Below, in pieces: positions 1-5,928 of a stretch of 5,994 nucleotides of DNA (its first letter is position 1; every line of letters begins with the position of its first letter). The notes beneath the pieces are model-generated. The model had not been told where the DNA came from, ran no database searches, and saw nothing but the letters and a program-made list of their open reading frames with translations. The position numbers and the translations under genes were made by a program. This DNA is from Lachnospiraceae bacterium (GTDB lineage Bacteria; Bacillota; Clostridia; Lachnospirales; Lachnospiraceae): assembly GCA_003488965.1 (NCBI GenBank), contig DNJW01000280.1, positions 496 to 6,489 of the forward strand. Direction: 5' to 3'.

Positions 1-23
1 GCTCGTTGCTCGCGGGAATAAAT

Positions 24-41
24 AGAACTCACTTCGTTTCT
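24..41 (-). terminator. Possible weak terminator hairpin after putP
   Basis: Read on the minus strand, AGAAAC-GAAGTGA-GTTCT forms a 5-bp stem with one bulged A, followed by the AT-rich run ATTTATT. It begins at the last base of the putP stop codon. The stem is short and low in GC, so this is a weak candidate. The real terminator may lie beyond the window edge. The adjoining bases 1-12 hold a GCTCG direct repeat. Confidence 0.25.
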
Positions 42-1570
42 TACTGCCCTCTCACATCATCAAATTCCCTCAGCATTTCCGCATCCGGTGCAGGAGTAAG
101 CATGCTGACTGCTATAATGGCTGCCAGGCTCAGCACAAACCCGATTGCCAGAGAGTATAACCCGGTAACCGTTCCCAATGTCTGTCCGCCCGCCAGCGGA
201 ATATAATCCCATACGATAACGGTCAGCGCCCCTACTGCTATGCCCGCTACTGCCCCCTGCAGATTGGTACGCCTCCAGTATAAGGACATCAGCACCGTAG
301 GTCCGAAAGCTGCGCCCAGCCCAGCCCATGCATTGGATACCAGTCCCATAATCGAACTGTTGGGGTCTAATGCAATCACATATGCCAGCACAGCAATCAC
401 AAGAACCGTAATTCTGCTGACCCGCAAAACTGTCTTGTCATCTGCATCTTTTTTCCATATCCCTTTAAAAATATCCTCCGCCATGCTGGAAGCACTTACC
501 AGCAGCTGGGAATCCGCCGTTGACATAATTGCCGCCAGTATGCCGCATAGGAATATCCCCCCTATGATAGGTGCTTTTATATCCTGCGTAAATAATTTGA
601 CTATCATTTCAATAAACACGTTTTCCTCCGCACCGCCGGATAACAGTGTGGGATACAGATAGGCGCGTCCGATTACCCCGATAATAACTGCAAAGAGAAG
701 AGAAAGCGCTACCCATCCGATGGCAATTCCCTTGGATTTTTTCAGTTCCTTTTCATCCCTGACCGCCATAAAGCGCACGAGAATATGGGGCATTCCGCAA
801 TAGCCCAGCCCCCATGCCAGCTGGGAAATAATATCCACCGCACTGTATCTTCCCGTCCCGTCATTGACCAGGCTCAAAAATCCTGCCGCGCCCCCAGGCA
901 CACCGCTCTGCTCCAGTGCGGCTGCCACATTGCCGCTTCCTATGATACCCCATGCAATTAACGGCACTACAAGCAGTCCTATGAGCATCAGATTTCCCTG
1001 AATAAAATCCGTCACACACACTGCCAGAAAACCGCCCATGAAGGTATAAGCCAAAATAACTGCCGCACCAATCGTCAGTGCGATTTTATAATCCAATCCG
1101 AACACGGAATGGAACAGCTTTCCTCCTGCTGCCAGCGCAGATGCGGTGTAAACGAGGAAAAAAATAACAATAGTGATAGAAGAAATCAGTAAAAGAATTC
1201 TCTTTTTATCATGAAACCGGTTTTCAAAATAAGCCGGCAAAGTAAGGGCGTTATTGGCGCGTATCGTGTATCTGCGCAGCCTGCCTGAAATGAACAGCCA
1301 GTTGCACACCGTTCCGATAAACAGCCCTATGGCAATCCATGCCTGTCCTGTTCCCAATGCATAAACGCTTCCCGGCAGCCCCATCAAAAGCCACCCGCTC
1401 ATATCGGACGCCTGTGCCGAAAGCGCTGCCACGAAACCGTTTAACTGCCTTCCTCCCAGAAAATAGTCCTCTGCATTATTATTTTTCTTTGCATAGACCG
1501 CTCCTACTATAATCATCATCACTAAATATAATACAAACGCAATAATAATCCAAACAATTGAACTGCTCAT
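41..1570 (-). CDS. putP: Sodium/proline symporter (PutP-type, SSS family)
   Basis: This is a membrane transporter of the sodium:solute symporter family, expected to import L-proline with Na+. The 509-residue product is close to the roughly 500 residues of E. coli PutP and aligns with it along its whole length from memory. Visible matches are LGGR at 38-41, ALSAQASDMSGWLLMGLPG at about 49-67 (D56 corresponds to the essential Asp55 of E. coli), NNALTLPAYF, WGLGYCGMPHILVRFMA at about 253-269, and MSTADSQLL, with S350/T351 matching the Na+-site Ser340/Thr341. There are about a dozen hydrophobic segments, as in the LeuT fold. I chose the ATG at 1570 because it gives the family N-terminus. AAAGGAG lies 13 nt upstream, a little far. 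The in-frame ATG at 1582 sits only 1 nt after that site, and the ATG at 1669 is at the transcription start. The protein ends DDVRGQ. Transport of proline rather than a related solute is inferred from overall similarity. Confidence 0.93.
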   Translation of the reverse strand: MSSSIVWIIIAFVLYLVMMIIVGAVYAKKNNNAEDYFLGGRQLNGFVAALSAQASDMSGWLLMGLPGSVYALGTGQAWIAIGLFIGTVCNWLFISGRLRRYTIRANNALTLPAYFENRFHDKKRILLLISSITIVIFFLVYTASALAAGGKLFHSVFGLDYKIALTIGAAVILAYTFMGGFLAVCVTDFIQGNLMLIGLLVVPLIAWGIIGSGNVAAALEQSGVPGGAAGFLSLVNDGTGRYSAVDIISQLAWGLGYCGMPHILVRFMAVRDEKELKKSKGIAIGWVALSLLFAVIIGVIGRAYLYPTLLSGGAEENVFIEMIVKLFTQDIKAPIIGGIFLCGILAAIMSTADSQLLVSASSMAEDIFKGIWKKDADDKTVLRVSRITVLVIAVLAYVIALDPNSSIMGLVSNAWAGLGAAFGPTVLMSLYWRRTNLQGAVAGIAVGALTVIVWDYIPLAGGQTLGTVTGLYSLAIGFVLSLAAIIAVSMLTPAPDAEMLREFDDVRGQ

Positions 1571-1671
1571 CTTTATAACCATACTCCTTTCAAAGTCCGG
1601 AGGCTTTGTGCGTAGCACAAATCTTCTCCCCGATTTTTCATCTTGTATACAATGATACCGGACGCACATAT
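1571..1671 (-). promoter_or_regulatory. putP 5' leader with nested stems
   Basis: The RNA expected from the putP promoter has a leader of about 100 nt. On the transcript, GTCCGG (1663 to 1658) is complementary to CCGGAC (1600 to 1595). Enclosed by this pair is a perfect 7-bp hairpin with a 3-nt loop, TTTGTGC-TAC-GCACAAA (1621 to 1605). The AAAGGAG ribosome site (1590 to 1584) follows the outer stem after a few bases. An alternative pairing, GTGCG (1667 to 1663) with CGCAC (1612 to 1608), would compete with the hairpin. I recognise no known riboswitch or T-box here. The 3' half (1594-1622) resembles the glycosyltransferase leader at 5874-5909. A regulatory role is inferred. Confidence 0.4.
1573..1641 (-). 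other. Possible 22-codon upstream ORF in the putP leader
   Basis: An ATG at 1641 opens a 22-codon frame, MKNRGEDLCYAQSLRTLKG followed by VWL, which ends in TAA at 1575-1573, only 2 nt before the putP ATG at 1570. The putP ribosome site AAAGGAG lies inside the end of this frame, so a ribosome finishing here could re-initiate on putP. No clear ribosome site precedes the ATG (ACAAG only), and the peptide has no recognisable family. It is recorded because of its position, but it may be chance. Confidence 0.15.
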
Positions 1672-1677
1672 GTATAG

Positions 1678-1706
1678 ATTATACGGTAGATGATGAAATA
1701 AGTCAA
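1678..1706 (-). promoter_or_regulatory. Sigma-A type promoter of putP
   Basis: On the minus strand, -35 TTGACT (1706 to 1701) and -10 TATAAT (1683 to 1678) are separated by exactly 17 bp. The -10 is perfect and the -35 matches at five of six positions. Transcription should start at about 1671, so the ATG at 1669 cannot be the normal putP start. Just upstream of the -35 lies an inverted repeat CAGTA-N5-TACTG (1717-1731), a possible operator or activator site. Confidence 0.85.
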
Positions 1707-1895
1707 TACGGTAATGCAGTAAAGTATACTGTTCCGTAACAGTTCCCGGCCCACCCTTGCCAAATCCTCTTTCTTAATGTATATTGTTAGTATCTTATAG
1801 GCGATTGCAAAGCTCTGATTTTCCAATTACGAATTGTGCACAATCACTGAGTTTCTCAATTACCTATAGTATCTTAAATTAAGAGGAGACAACTC
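1707..1895. other. Divergent intergenic region between putP and the methyltransferase
   Basis: I support no gene here. The region holds CAGTA-N5-TACTG (1717-1731), a 10-bp direct repeat TAGTATCTTA (1788-1797 and 1867-1876), the inverted repeat CAATT-ACG-AATTG (1824-1836), a perfect 12-bp palindrome ATTGTGCACAAT (1833-1844) and a direct repeat CAATTAC (1824-1830 and 1857-1863). The density of short repeats suggests regulatory sites for one or both flanking genes, but I cannot name a regulator. Confidence 0.5.
1833..1870 (+). promoter_or_regulatory. Candidate promoter region of the methyltransferase gene
   Basis: A plausible -10, TATAGT (1865-1870), lies 25 bp before the start codon. No good -35 lies 16-18 bp upstream of it. 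The perfect palindrome ATTGTGCACAAT (1833-1844) is centred near -38 relative to the expected start site, where an activator bound next to RNA polymerase could sit. A second, weaker option is TTGCAA (1805-1810) with TACGAA (1828-1833) at 17-bp spacing. The choice between them is uncertain. Confidence 0.35.
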
Positions 1896-2759
1896 ATGTG
1901 GACAGCAGATAAATGGGAAGATTATGAAGTAATAGATACCTCAGGCGGCGAAAAACTGGAACGGTGGGGGAAATATCTTTTGGTGCGCCCTGACCCCCAG
2001 GTCATATGGGATACGCCAAAAACAAATCCCGGATGGAAAAAAAGAAACGGTCACTATCACCGCAGCTCCAAAGGCGGCGGGGAATGGGAATTTTTTCAGC
2101 TGCCTAGTGAATGGAGCATCCGGTATCAGGAGCTTACTTTCCGTCTGAAACCCTTTAATTTCAAACACACCGGACTTTTCCCCGAACAAGCGGCAAACTG
2201 GGATTGGTTTACCGCCCTAATCCGTGAAGCCAAAAGACCGGTCAGCGTACTGAACCTATTTGCTTATACAGGAGGAGCTACCCTGGCCGCCGCCAGCGCA
2301 GGGGCAAAAGTTACCCATGTGGATGCTTCCAAGGGCATGGTAGCATGGGCAAAAGAAAATGCCGCAGCTTCCGGTCTTGGAAATGCTCCCATCCGCTGGC
2401 TGGTCGATGACTGCGTTAAATTTGTAGAGCGGGAAATCCGCCGCGGAAATACTTATGATGCGATTATCATGGACCCTCCTTCTTATGGAAGAGGTCCGAA
2501 AGGTGAAATATGGAAAATAGAAGAAAGCATCTTCCCGTTCATCGGACTGACTGCAAAAATCCTCTCCGAAAATGCCCTCTTCTATCTCATTAATTCTTAT
2601 ACCACCGGGCTCCAGCCTGCGGTATTGTCCTATATGATAAATACTGCTATCGTTCCCCGTTTCGGCGGCCGCGTAATCTCCGGTGAAATCGGGCTTCCCG
2701 TTAAAGAAAACGGACTGATACTCCCCTGCGGCGCCTCCGGCAGATGGCAGAACCTTTAA
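1896..2759 (+). CDS. Class I SAM-dependent methyltransferase (RlmI/RlmK-like)
   Basis: This is a 287-residue cytoplasmic methyltransferase. The Rossmann-fold SAM site is clear: motif I VLNLFAYTGGAT at 118-129, the acidic ribose-binding Asp in HVDAS at 143, DD at 171-172 for the adenine side, and the catalytic-type motif IV DPPSYGRG at 193-200. The N-terminal 90 residues form a separate domain leading into HTGLFPEQAANWDW (91-104), which occupies the place of the KTG..xDQ segment of the RlmI/RlmK rRNA methyltransferases (COG1092). The PUA RNA-binding domain of RlmI is absent. By family the substrate is probably an rRNA base, but which base cannot be read from the sequence. The start ATG has AGAGGAGA at about 7 nt, a very good site. 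The gene stands alone, divergent from putP and convergent with the J-protein gene. Confidence 0.85.
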   Translation: MWTADKWEDYEVIDTSGGEKLERWGKYLLVRPDPQVIWDTPKTNPGWKKRNGHYHRSSKGGGEWEFFQLPSEWSIRYQELTFRLKPFNFKHTGLFPEQAANWDWFTALIREAKRPVSVLNLFAYTGGATLAAASAGAKVTHVDASKGMVAWAKENAAASGLGNAPIRWLVDDCVKFVEREIRRGNTYDAIIMDPPSYGRGPKGEIWKIEESIFPFIGLTAKILSENALFYLINSYTTGLQPAVLSYMINTAIVPRFGGRVISGEIGLPVKENGLILPCGASGRWQNL

Positions 2760-2835
2760 CTGCCTCTCCATGACGCCTCCCGGCGGCATAAAATCATCCA
2801 TGAAAAAAACCGTATTTCTTAATGTTTTTATCGCC
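2746..2835. other. Convergent gene ends, no strong terminator seen
   Basis: The methyltransferase (stop TAA 2757-2759) and the J-protein gene (stop TAG on the minus strand, 2838-2836) converge here. GGCAG-N9-CTGCC (2746-2764) spans the methyltransferase stop, CGCC-TCCC-GGCG (2774-2785) is a 4-bp hairpin, and AAAAAC and GTTTTT flank the segment around 2806-2830. None is a GC-rich stem with an adjoining T-run, so termination is unassigned on both strands. Confidence 0.3.
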
Positions 2836-3600
2836 CTAACATCTATAAGGAACTCCCCCGCAGCACAAACCGCCGCCGCTGCAGCAAAGATTGCAAATCA
2901 TATTTGCAATGCAAAACCGCAGGCATATATTTCCGCCGCTCTCATAAGGGCTTCCGTAAGCGTACTGTCTTTGCTGATACTGGGTCCCTCCGTTTTCAAA
3001 CCGGTATGCCAGATTTCTATAATCTATGTTATCCGGTTCCATTGCCGATGCCCGTTTTGCATGTCCCATTGCCGCTACCGTATTTCCAAGTCCGGCATGA
3101 GCCAGCGCACTGTAGTAATACCATCTCGCTCCCCTGTCTTCCATACCGTCAAGTACTGTTCTGGCCTCTTTATAATATCCGTTTCTGACATAATTTCCGG
3201 CTGCCCTAAGATGCCCGTCCTCTTCATAGCCCGTATTATTTCCTCCAAAGCCGCCGAAACTCCCAAAACCGCCAAAGCCGCCGAATCCACCGAAACCGCC
3301 TCCATAGCCGTTTCCTTGTCTTCCGCCATATCCGGCATTTCCATACCCGGAGCTGCCGTAACCGGCACTTCCATAACCGCTGCTTCCATAGCCCGGATTT
3401 CCATACCCTTCCGTCCGCTCCTTCACAATCTGCTGGTACGCCTCTTGTATCTGCTTAAATTTCTCCTCTGCCTGTGCCTTATTGGGGTTATTCACATTTG
3501 CATCGGGATGATATTTCCGGCTCAAAGACCGATATGCTTTTTTTATTTCTTCTTCTGAGGCGTTTCTTGAAACTCCCAGGATTTCATAAGGATTGTTCAT
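2836..3600 (-). CDS. J-domain (DnaJ-like) protein with Gly-rich linker and Cys-rich tail
   Basis: This is a 254-residue J-protein, expected to stimulate the ATPase of DnaK (Hsp70). The J domain covers residues 1-60: [28 protein letters not shown] with the essential HPD at 31-33, then [14 protein letters not shown]. Residues 65-100 form a GYGxx tandem repeat and 101-120 a GGF repeat, analogous to the G/F linker of class B J-proteins. Residues about 129-200 look TPR-like ([46 protein letters not shown], split here only by description). The last 30 residues hold eight Cys (226, 230, 236, 239, 240, 246, 247, 254) in a hydrophobic and glycine-rich setting. The zinc-finger and substrate-binding domains of true DnaJ are absent, so this is not DnaJ. 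The ATG overlaps the stop of the upstream DUF5685-like gene (ATGA), with AAGGA just before it, indicating coupled translation. Confidence 0.88.
   Translation of the reverse strand: MNNPYEILGVSRNASEEEIKKAYRSLSRKYHPDANVNNPNKAQAEEKFKQIQEAYQQIVKERTEGYGNPGYGSSGYGSAGYGSSGYGNAGYGGRQGNGYGGGFGGFGGFGGFGSFGGFGGNNTGYEEDGHLRAAGNYVRNGYYKEARTVLDGMEDRGARWYYYSALAHAGLGNTVAAMGHAKRASAMEPDNIDYRNLAYRFENGGTQYQQRQYAYGSPYESGGNICLRFCIANMICNLCCSGGGLCCGGVPYRC
3241..3408 (-). repeat. In-frame tandem repeats coding the Gly-rich linker
   Basis: Within the J-protein gene, 3325-3408 is built of degenerate 15-bp units encoding [15 protein letters not shown]-type pentapeptides. Bases 3241-3300 are 9-bp units encoding GGF (GGF x4, GSF, GGF, GG). 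Codons vary between units, so the repeats are held at protein level more than at DNA level. Copy number probably differs between strains. Confidence 0.8.
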
Positions 3601-4442
3601 TTTCCTTGTTCCTTCTTTCCAGCTTTCCGCTCTGCCCTTACCTTCTCATAACGGTACCATACACCGGAATAAATAATATTACGCAATATTTCTATATTTT
3701 TCAGAATAGGCAGTTTTTCAAACTCCTTGGAACATTCCGACATCATCACTGTCAAAATATTCTGGCACAGCTCTTCAAAATCCGGGTTCTCATAAATCCC
3801 TGACAGCGGATTGTAATTGCCGTTCTTCAAGTCCTCTTCAATATCCTCATAGGCATCGCACAGATAAATAAACTGTCCCAGATATAAGCCAAGCCGGTAC
3901 AGATTCTCCTTCCAGATATCCTCTCTGCAGACAACGATTTCCGCCATAATCTCCCCGAACAGACGTGACATTTTATCAATATCCCTGCAGCCTTCTTTTT
4001 CTCCCTTTCCTATCTGCTGCATCAGGTTTTCGATTTTCCGGACTTTTCTGCCATATTTACTTTCCAGCTTTTTATAGCCTTTTTCCAGCAGCCCCGCATA
4101 CAGCCGGCTGCTGTATTTTCTGTCGTCTTCCCAGTCATCCCTGCACTTATAATAGGAAAGCAGCAGATTCATATCCGCCGCATATTCCGTAAACTCATTT
4201 GATTTTGTCTTATGTTTTTCAAAAGGATGGGCAATACATTTGCTGCTCCCTGTCATTTCCTCCGGCTCATAAAGGCCGGTCAGCAGCATAATCACAAAAG
4301 TCATGTCATACGATAGCGCCATCTGTCCCGGCAATCCGTATTTTTCCTTCAATTTCCGGCATAAACCGCAATAATAGGCATGATATATATCATATTCCTT
4401 AAACTTCATATCTCCTTTATTGATAATCACATAACCGAACAT
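3597..4442 (-). CDS. DUF5685-like protein, possible isoprenoid-synthase fold
   Basis: This is a 281-residue, mostly helical protein of unknown function. The N-terminus MFGYV...[16 protein letters not shown] matches my memory of the DUF5685 family. It has CxxC at 25-28 and C69-x2-H72 ([11 protein letters not shown]), which together could bind a metal. Two acidic motifs stand out. DDWEDD at 102-107 fits the DxxEDD pattern of squalene synthase. [17 protein letters not shown] at 196-212 follows [12 protein letters not shown], much like the second motif (LGxxLQxxNIxRDxxED...GRxxxP) of squalene/phytoene synthases. The spacing of about 90 residues between them is shorter than I would expect for full-size enzymes. 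No signal peptide or membrane segment is evident. The start ATG has AAAGGGGT at about 7 nt. The gene overlaps the J-protein gene by 4 nt and has its own promoter. An enzymatic role is inference, and a client or partner of the J-protein is an equally open reading. Confidence 0.75.
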   Translation of the reverse strand: MFGYVIINKGDMKFKEYDIYHAYYCGLCRKLKEKYGLPGQMALSYDMTFVIMLLTGLYEPEEMTGSSKCIAHPFEKHKTKSNEFTEYAADMNLLLSYYKCRDDWEDDRKYSSRLYAGLLEKGYKKLESKYGRKVRKIENLMQQIGKGEKEGCRDIDKMSRLFGEIMAEIVVCREDIWKENLYRLGLYLGQFIYLCDAYEDIEEDLKNGNYNPLSGIYENPDFEELCQNILTVMMSECSKEFEKLPILKNIEILRNIIYSGVWYRYEKVRAERKAGKKEQGK

Positions 4443-4487
4443 AGTGACACCCCTTTAACCATAGCTATTACCCTGCCATTCTTTTTT

Positions 4488-4516
4488 ATCGTAATGCTTT
4501 CACTATAGGATATCAA
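4488..4516 (-). promoter_or_regulatory. Promoter of the DUF5685-like/J-protein operon
   Basis: On the minus strand, -35 TTGATA (4516 to 4511) and -10 TACGAT (4493 to 4488) are spaced by exactly 17 bp. Transcription would begin near 4481, giving a leader of about 40 nt before the ATG at 4442. The 110-bp gap to the glycosyltransferase gene is AT-rich and contains no clear terminator, so readthrough from that gene is also possible. Confidence 0.6.
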
Positions 4517-4552
4517 TAAACAGGACATTAAAAAAGTATTAAAAAATTTATT

Positions 4553-5863
4553 TTATAGTTTGTCCGCAAAAGACAAGAACAAATCCTTTTGGCTAAACAC
4601 AAACATCCGCCTGCTGTAACTGCGGTTCATCACCATAAACAAGTCATCCTCCGTGGCCAGAATTCTTCCTTCCTCATCCACATAAACAGTACGTAAGCTG
4701 AAATCCTCCAGCCGGAAAATATCTTTCGTCATTGTAAAGGAGCCTATTTCAGATTCCGGCAAATCCTTCTCCCGGCTTTGGGAAAACGTTCCTTCCAATA
4801 TCTTCACCGAAAAGTTCTCCGCCTTCCATCCGCCCAGCTGCTTTACCGTTTCCGCAAATTGCTCCGCCTGCCCGGCCAGTCCATTGGCATATATTCGTAT
4901 CTCTTTTTTTCCTTCCATCAGCCCCTCCAGCTTTCCGGAAGAATGTACTACCGGGAAAATCTTGCTTTCCTCCGCTTTCCCCATGTTTCCATGAACGGCA
5001 TCATCATAAGCATACATCACTGTCTTCGCCCGGTTTTCCTCCCCAAGATAAAAATCGTTATAAACCACATCAAAAATTCCTTCCAGAAAAGCGGTACACA
5101 TATCCTCCCGCTTTTCCTTTCCGGTATATTTCATAAAAAAGCGTATCCAGTTCCTCCATGCATAATAAAGGGGAAATGTATTGACGCTTTCTTTTTTTGC
5201 CCCCATGGAATGCAACACTTTGGAACTGCCCAGGGATGCCACCTTATAACCCGCCAGATTGCATCTGTATCCCCATTCCGTATCATCCCAGTAAAGGAAA
5301 TTTTCTTCCGGCAGCATTCCTATTTTACGGATTACAGAAGCCCTGACCAGCACGGAACAGGCCGCTACCGCATCCGAATACACCACATCCGGCATCGTCC
5401 CGTCCTCCAGCCTTCCATGGTACTTTGCCTCGCAGCAGTATTCATCCCAGATAATATCAATCCCGAACTGCTGTACATAATCCGGGTTTTCCATATGATA
5501 CACCTTCGAACCTGTCATACCGGTCTCGGGATGGCTCTCCATGAAAGCATACAGCTCCCCAACCGCATTCTCATCCACCAGCACATCATTATCCAGACAC
5601 CATACGTACTCGTACCCTTGTTCCAGCGCATACCGTATTCCTGTATTGAAGCCCCCGCTTCCCCCCAAGTTCTCTTCATTCACAAACAGCTTCACCTGAT
5701 CCGCAAACCGCTCCCTGATATATTCCGCCGAGCCGTCCGAAGAAGCATTATCCACCACCAGTATATCCAAGTCTGCGAATACAGACTCCATCACACTCTG
5801 TATACACTCCGCCGCATATTCCTTCTTATTATAATTACAAATCACTGCCGCAATCTTTTTCAT
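4553..5863 (-). CDS. GT2 family glycosyltransferase (WcaA/rhamnosyltransferase-like)
   Basis: This is a 436-residue glycosyltransferase with a GT-A fold, probably adding a sugar from a nucleotide-sugar to a cell-surface polysaccharide precursor at the inner face of the membrane. Numbering from the ATG at 5863, MKKIAAVICNYNKKEY opens the fold. VDNASSDGSAEYI is the nucleotide site, NLGGSGGFNTGIRYALEQG (about 65-83) is typical of this subfamily, and LDNDVLVDE carries the metal-binding DxD (91-93). YWDDTEWGYR at about 191-200 holds the likely catalytic-base acidic residues. Residues beyond about 285 form a C-terminal extension without a family I can name. No membrane segment is seen. I chose the ATG at 5863 because GGAG lies 6 nt upstream. 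The in-frame GTG at 5875 overlaps that site. The acceptor and donor sugar are unknown, and no polysaccharide genes are visible in the window. Confidence 0.88.
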   Translation of the reverse strand: MKKIAAVICNYNKKEYAAECIQSVMESVFADLDILVVDNASSDGSAEYIRERFADQVKLFVNEENLGGSGGFNTGIRYALEQGYEYVWCLDNDVLVDENAVGELYAFMESHPETGMTGSKVYHMENPDYVQQFGIDIIWDEYCCEAKYHGRLEDGTMPDVVYSDAVAACSVLVRASVIRKIGMLPEENFLYWDDTEWGYRCNLAGYKVASLGSSKVLHSMGAKKESVNTFPLYYAWRNWIRFFMKYTGKEKREDMCTAFLEGIFDVVYNDFYLGEENRAKTVMYAYDDAVHGNMGKAEESKIFPVVHSSGKLEGLMEGKKEIRIYANGLAGQAEQFAETVKQLGGWKAENFSVKILEGTFSQSREKDLPESEIGSFTMTKDIFRLEDFSLRTVYVDEEGRILATEDDLFMVMNRSYSRRMFVFSQKDLFLSFADKL

Positions 5864-5928
5864 ACCAATCTCCACTCCGGAGCGTTTGCGCGACGGGGCG
5901 ATGCAAATCTCAAATTTGCGTCTGCCAT
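5860..5928 (-). other. Possible 22-codon upstream ORF in the glycosyltransferase leader
   Basis: An ATG at 5928 opens a 22-codon frame beginning MADANLRFASPRRANAPEW and ending RLV. Its TGA (5862-5860) overlaps the glycosyltransferase ATG (5863-5861) as ATGA, the classic arrangement for translational coupling. The ribosome site of the main gene lies within the frame. No good ribosome site precedes this ATG. It runs through the inverted repeats of the leader element, so the open frame may be a by-product of that sequence. Confidence 0.18.

Noticed and set aside
1..12. GCTCG direct repeat at the window edge as part of a larger element
   Set aside because: Only the edge is visible, and it does not align convincingly with the leader elements.
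1571..1669. ATG at 1669 or 1582 as the putP start
   Set aside because: The ATG at 1669 lies at the predicted transcription start and would add 33 residues unlike the family. The ATG at 1582 is only 1 nt from the ribosome site.
1638..1826. 62-codon frame on the minus strand between putP and the methyltransferase gene
   Set aside because: It starts with TTG, has no ribosome site, and contains the putP promoter and leader. The hydrophobic end is likely chance.
3241..3408. Tandem repeats as a possible CRISPR-like array
   Set aside because: The repeats are 9-15 bp, in-frame and without spacers. They encode the Gly-rich linker of the J-protein.
2770..3558. 262-codon frame on the plus strand opposite the J-protein gene
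   Set aside because: Its low-complexity Ala/Ser/Ile composition is produced by the reverse complement of the Gly-rich repeats. The J domain on the other strand is unambiguous.
4427..4462. 11-codon frame overlapping the DUF5685-like start
   Set aside because: It has a fair AGGG upstream, but it is very short, out of frame and without any supporting feature.
5864..5875. GTG start 4 codons upstream for the glycosyltransferase
   Set aside because: The GTG overlaps the GGAG that serves the ATG at 5863, and it lacks a ribosome site of its own.
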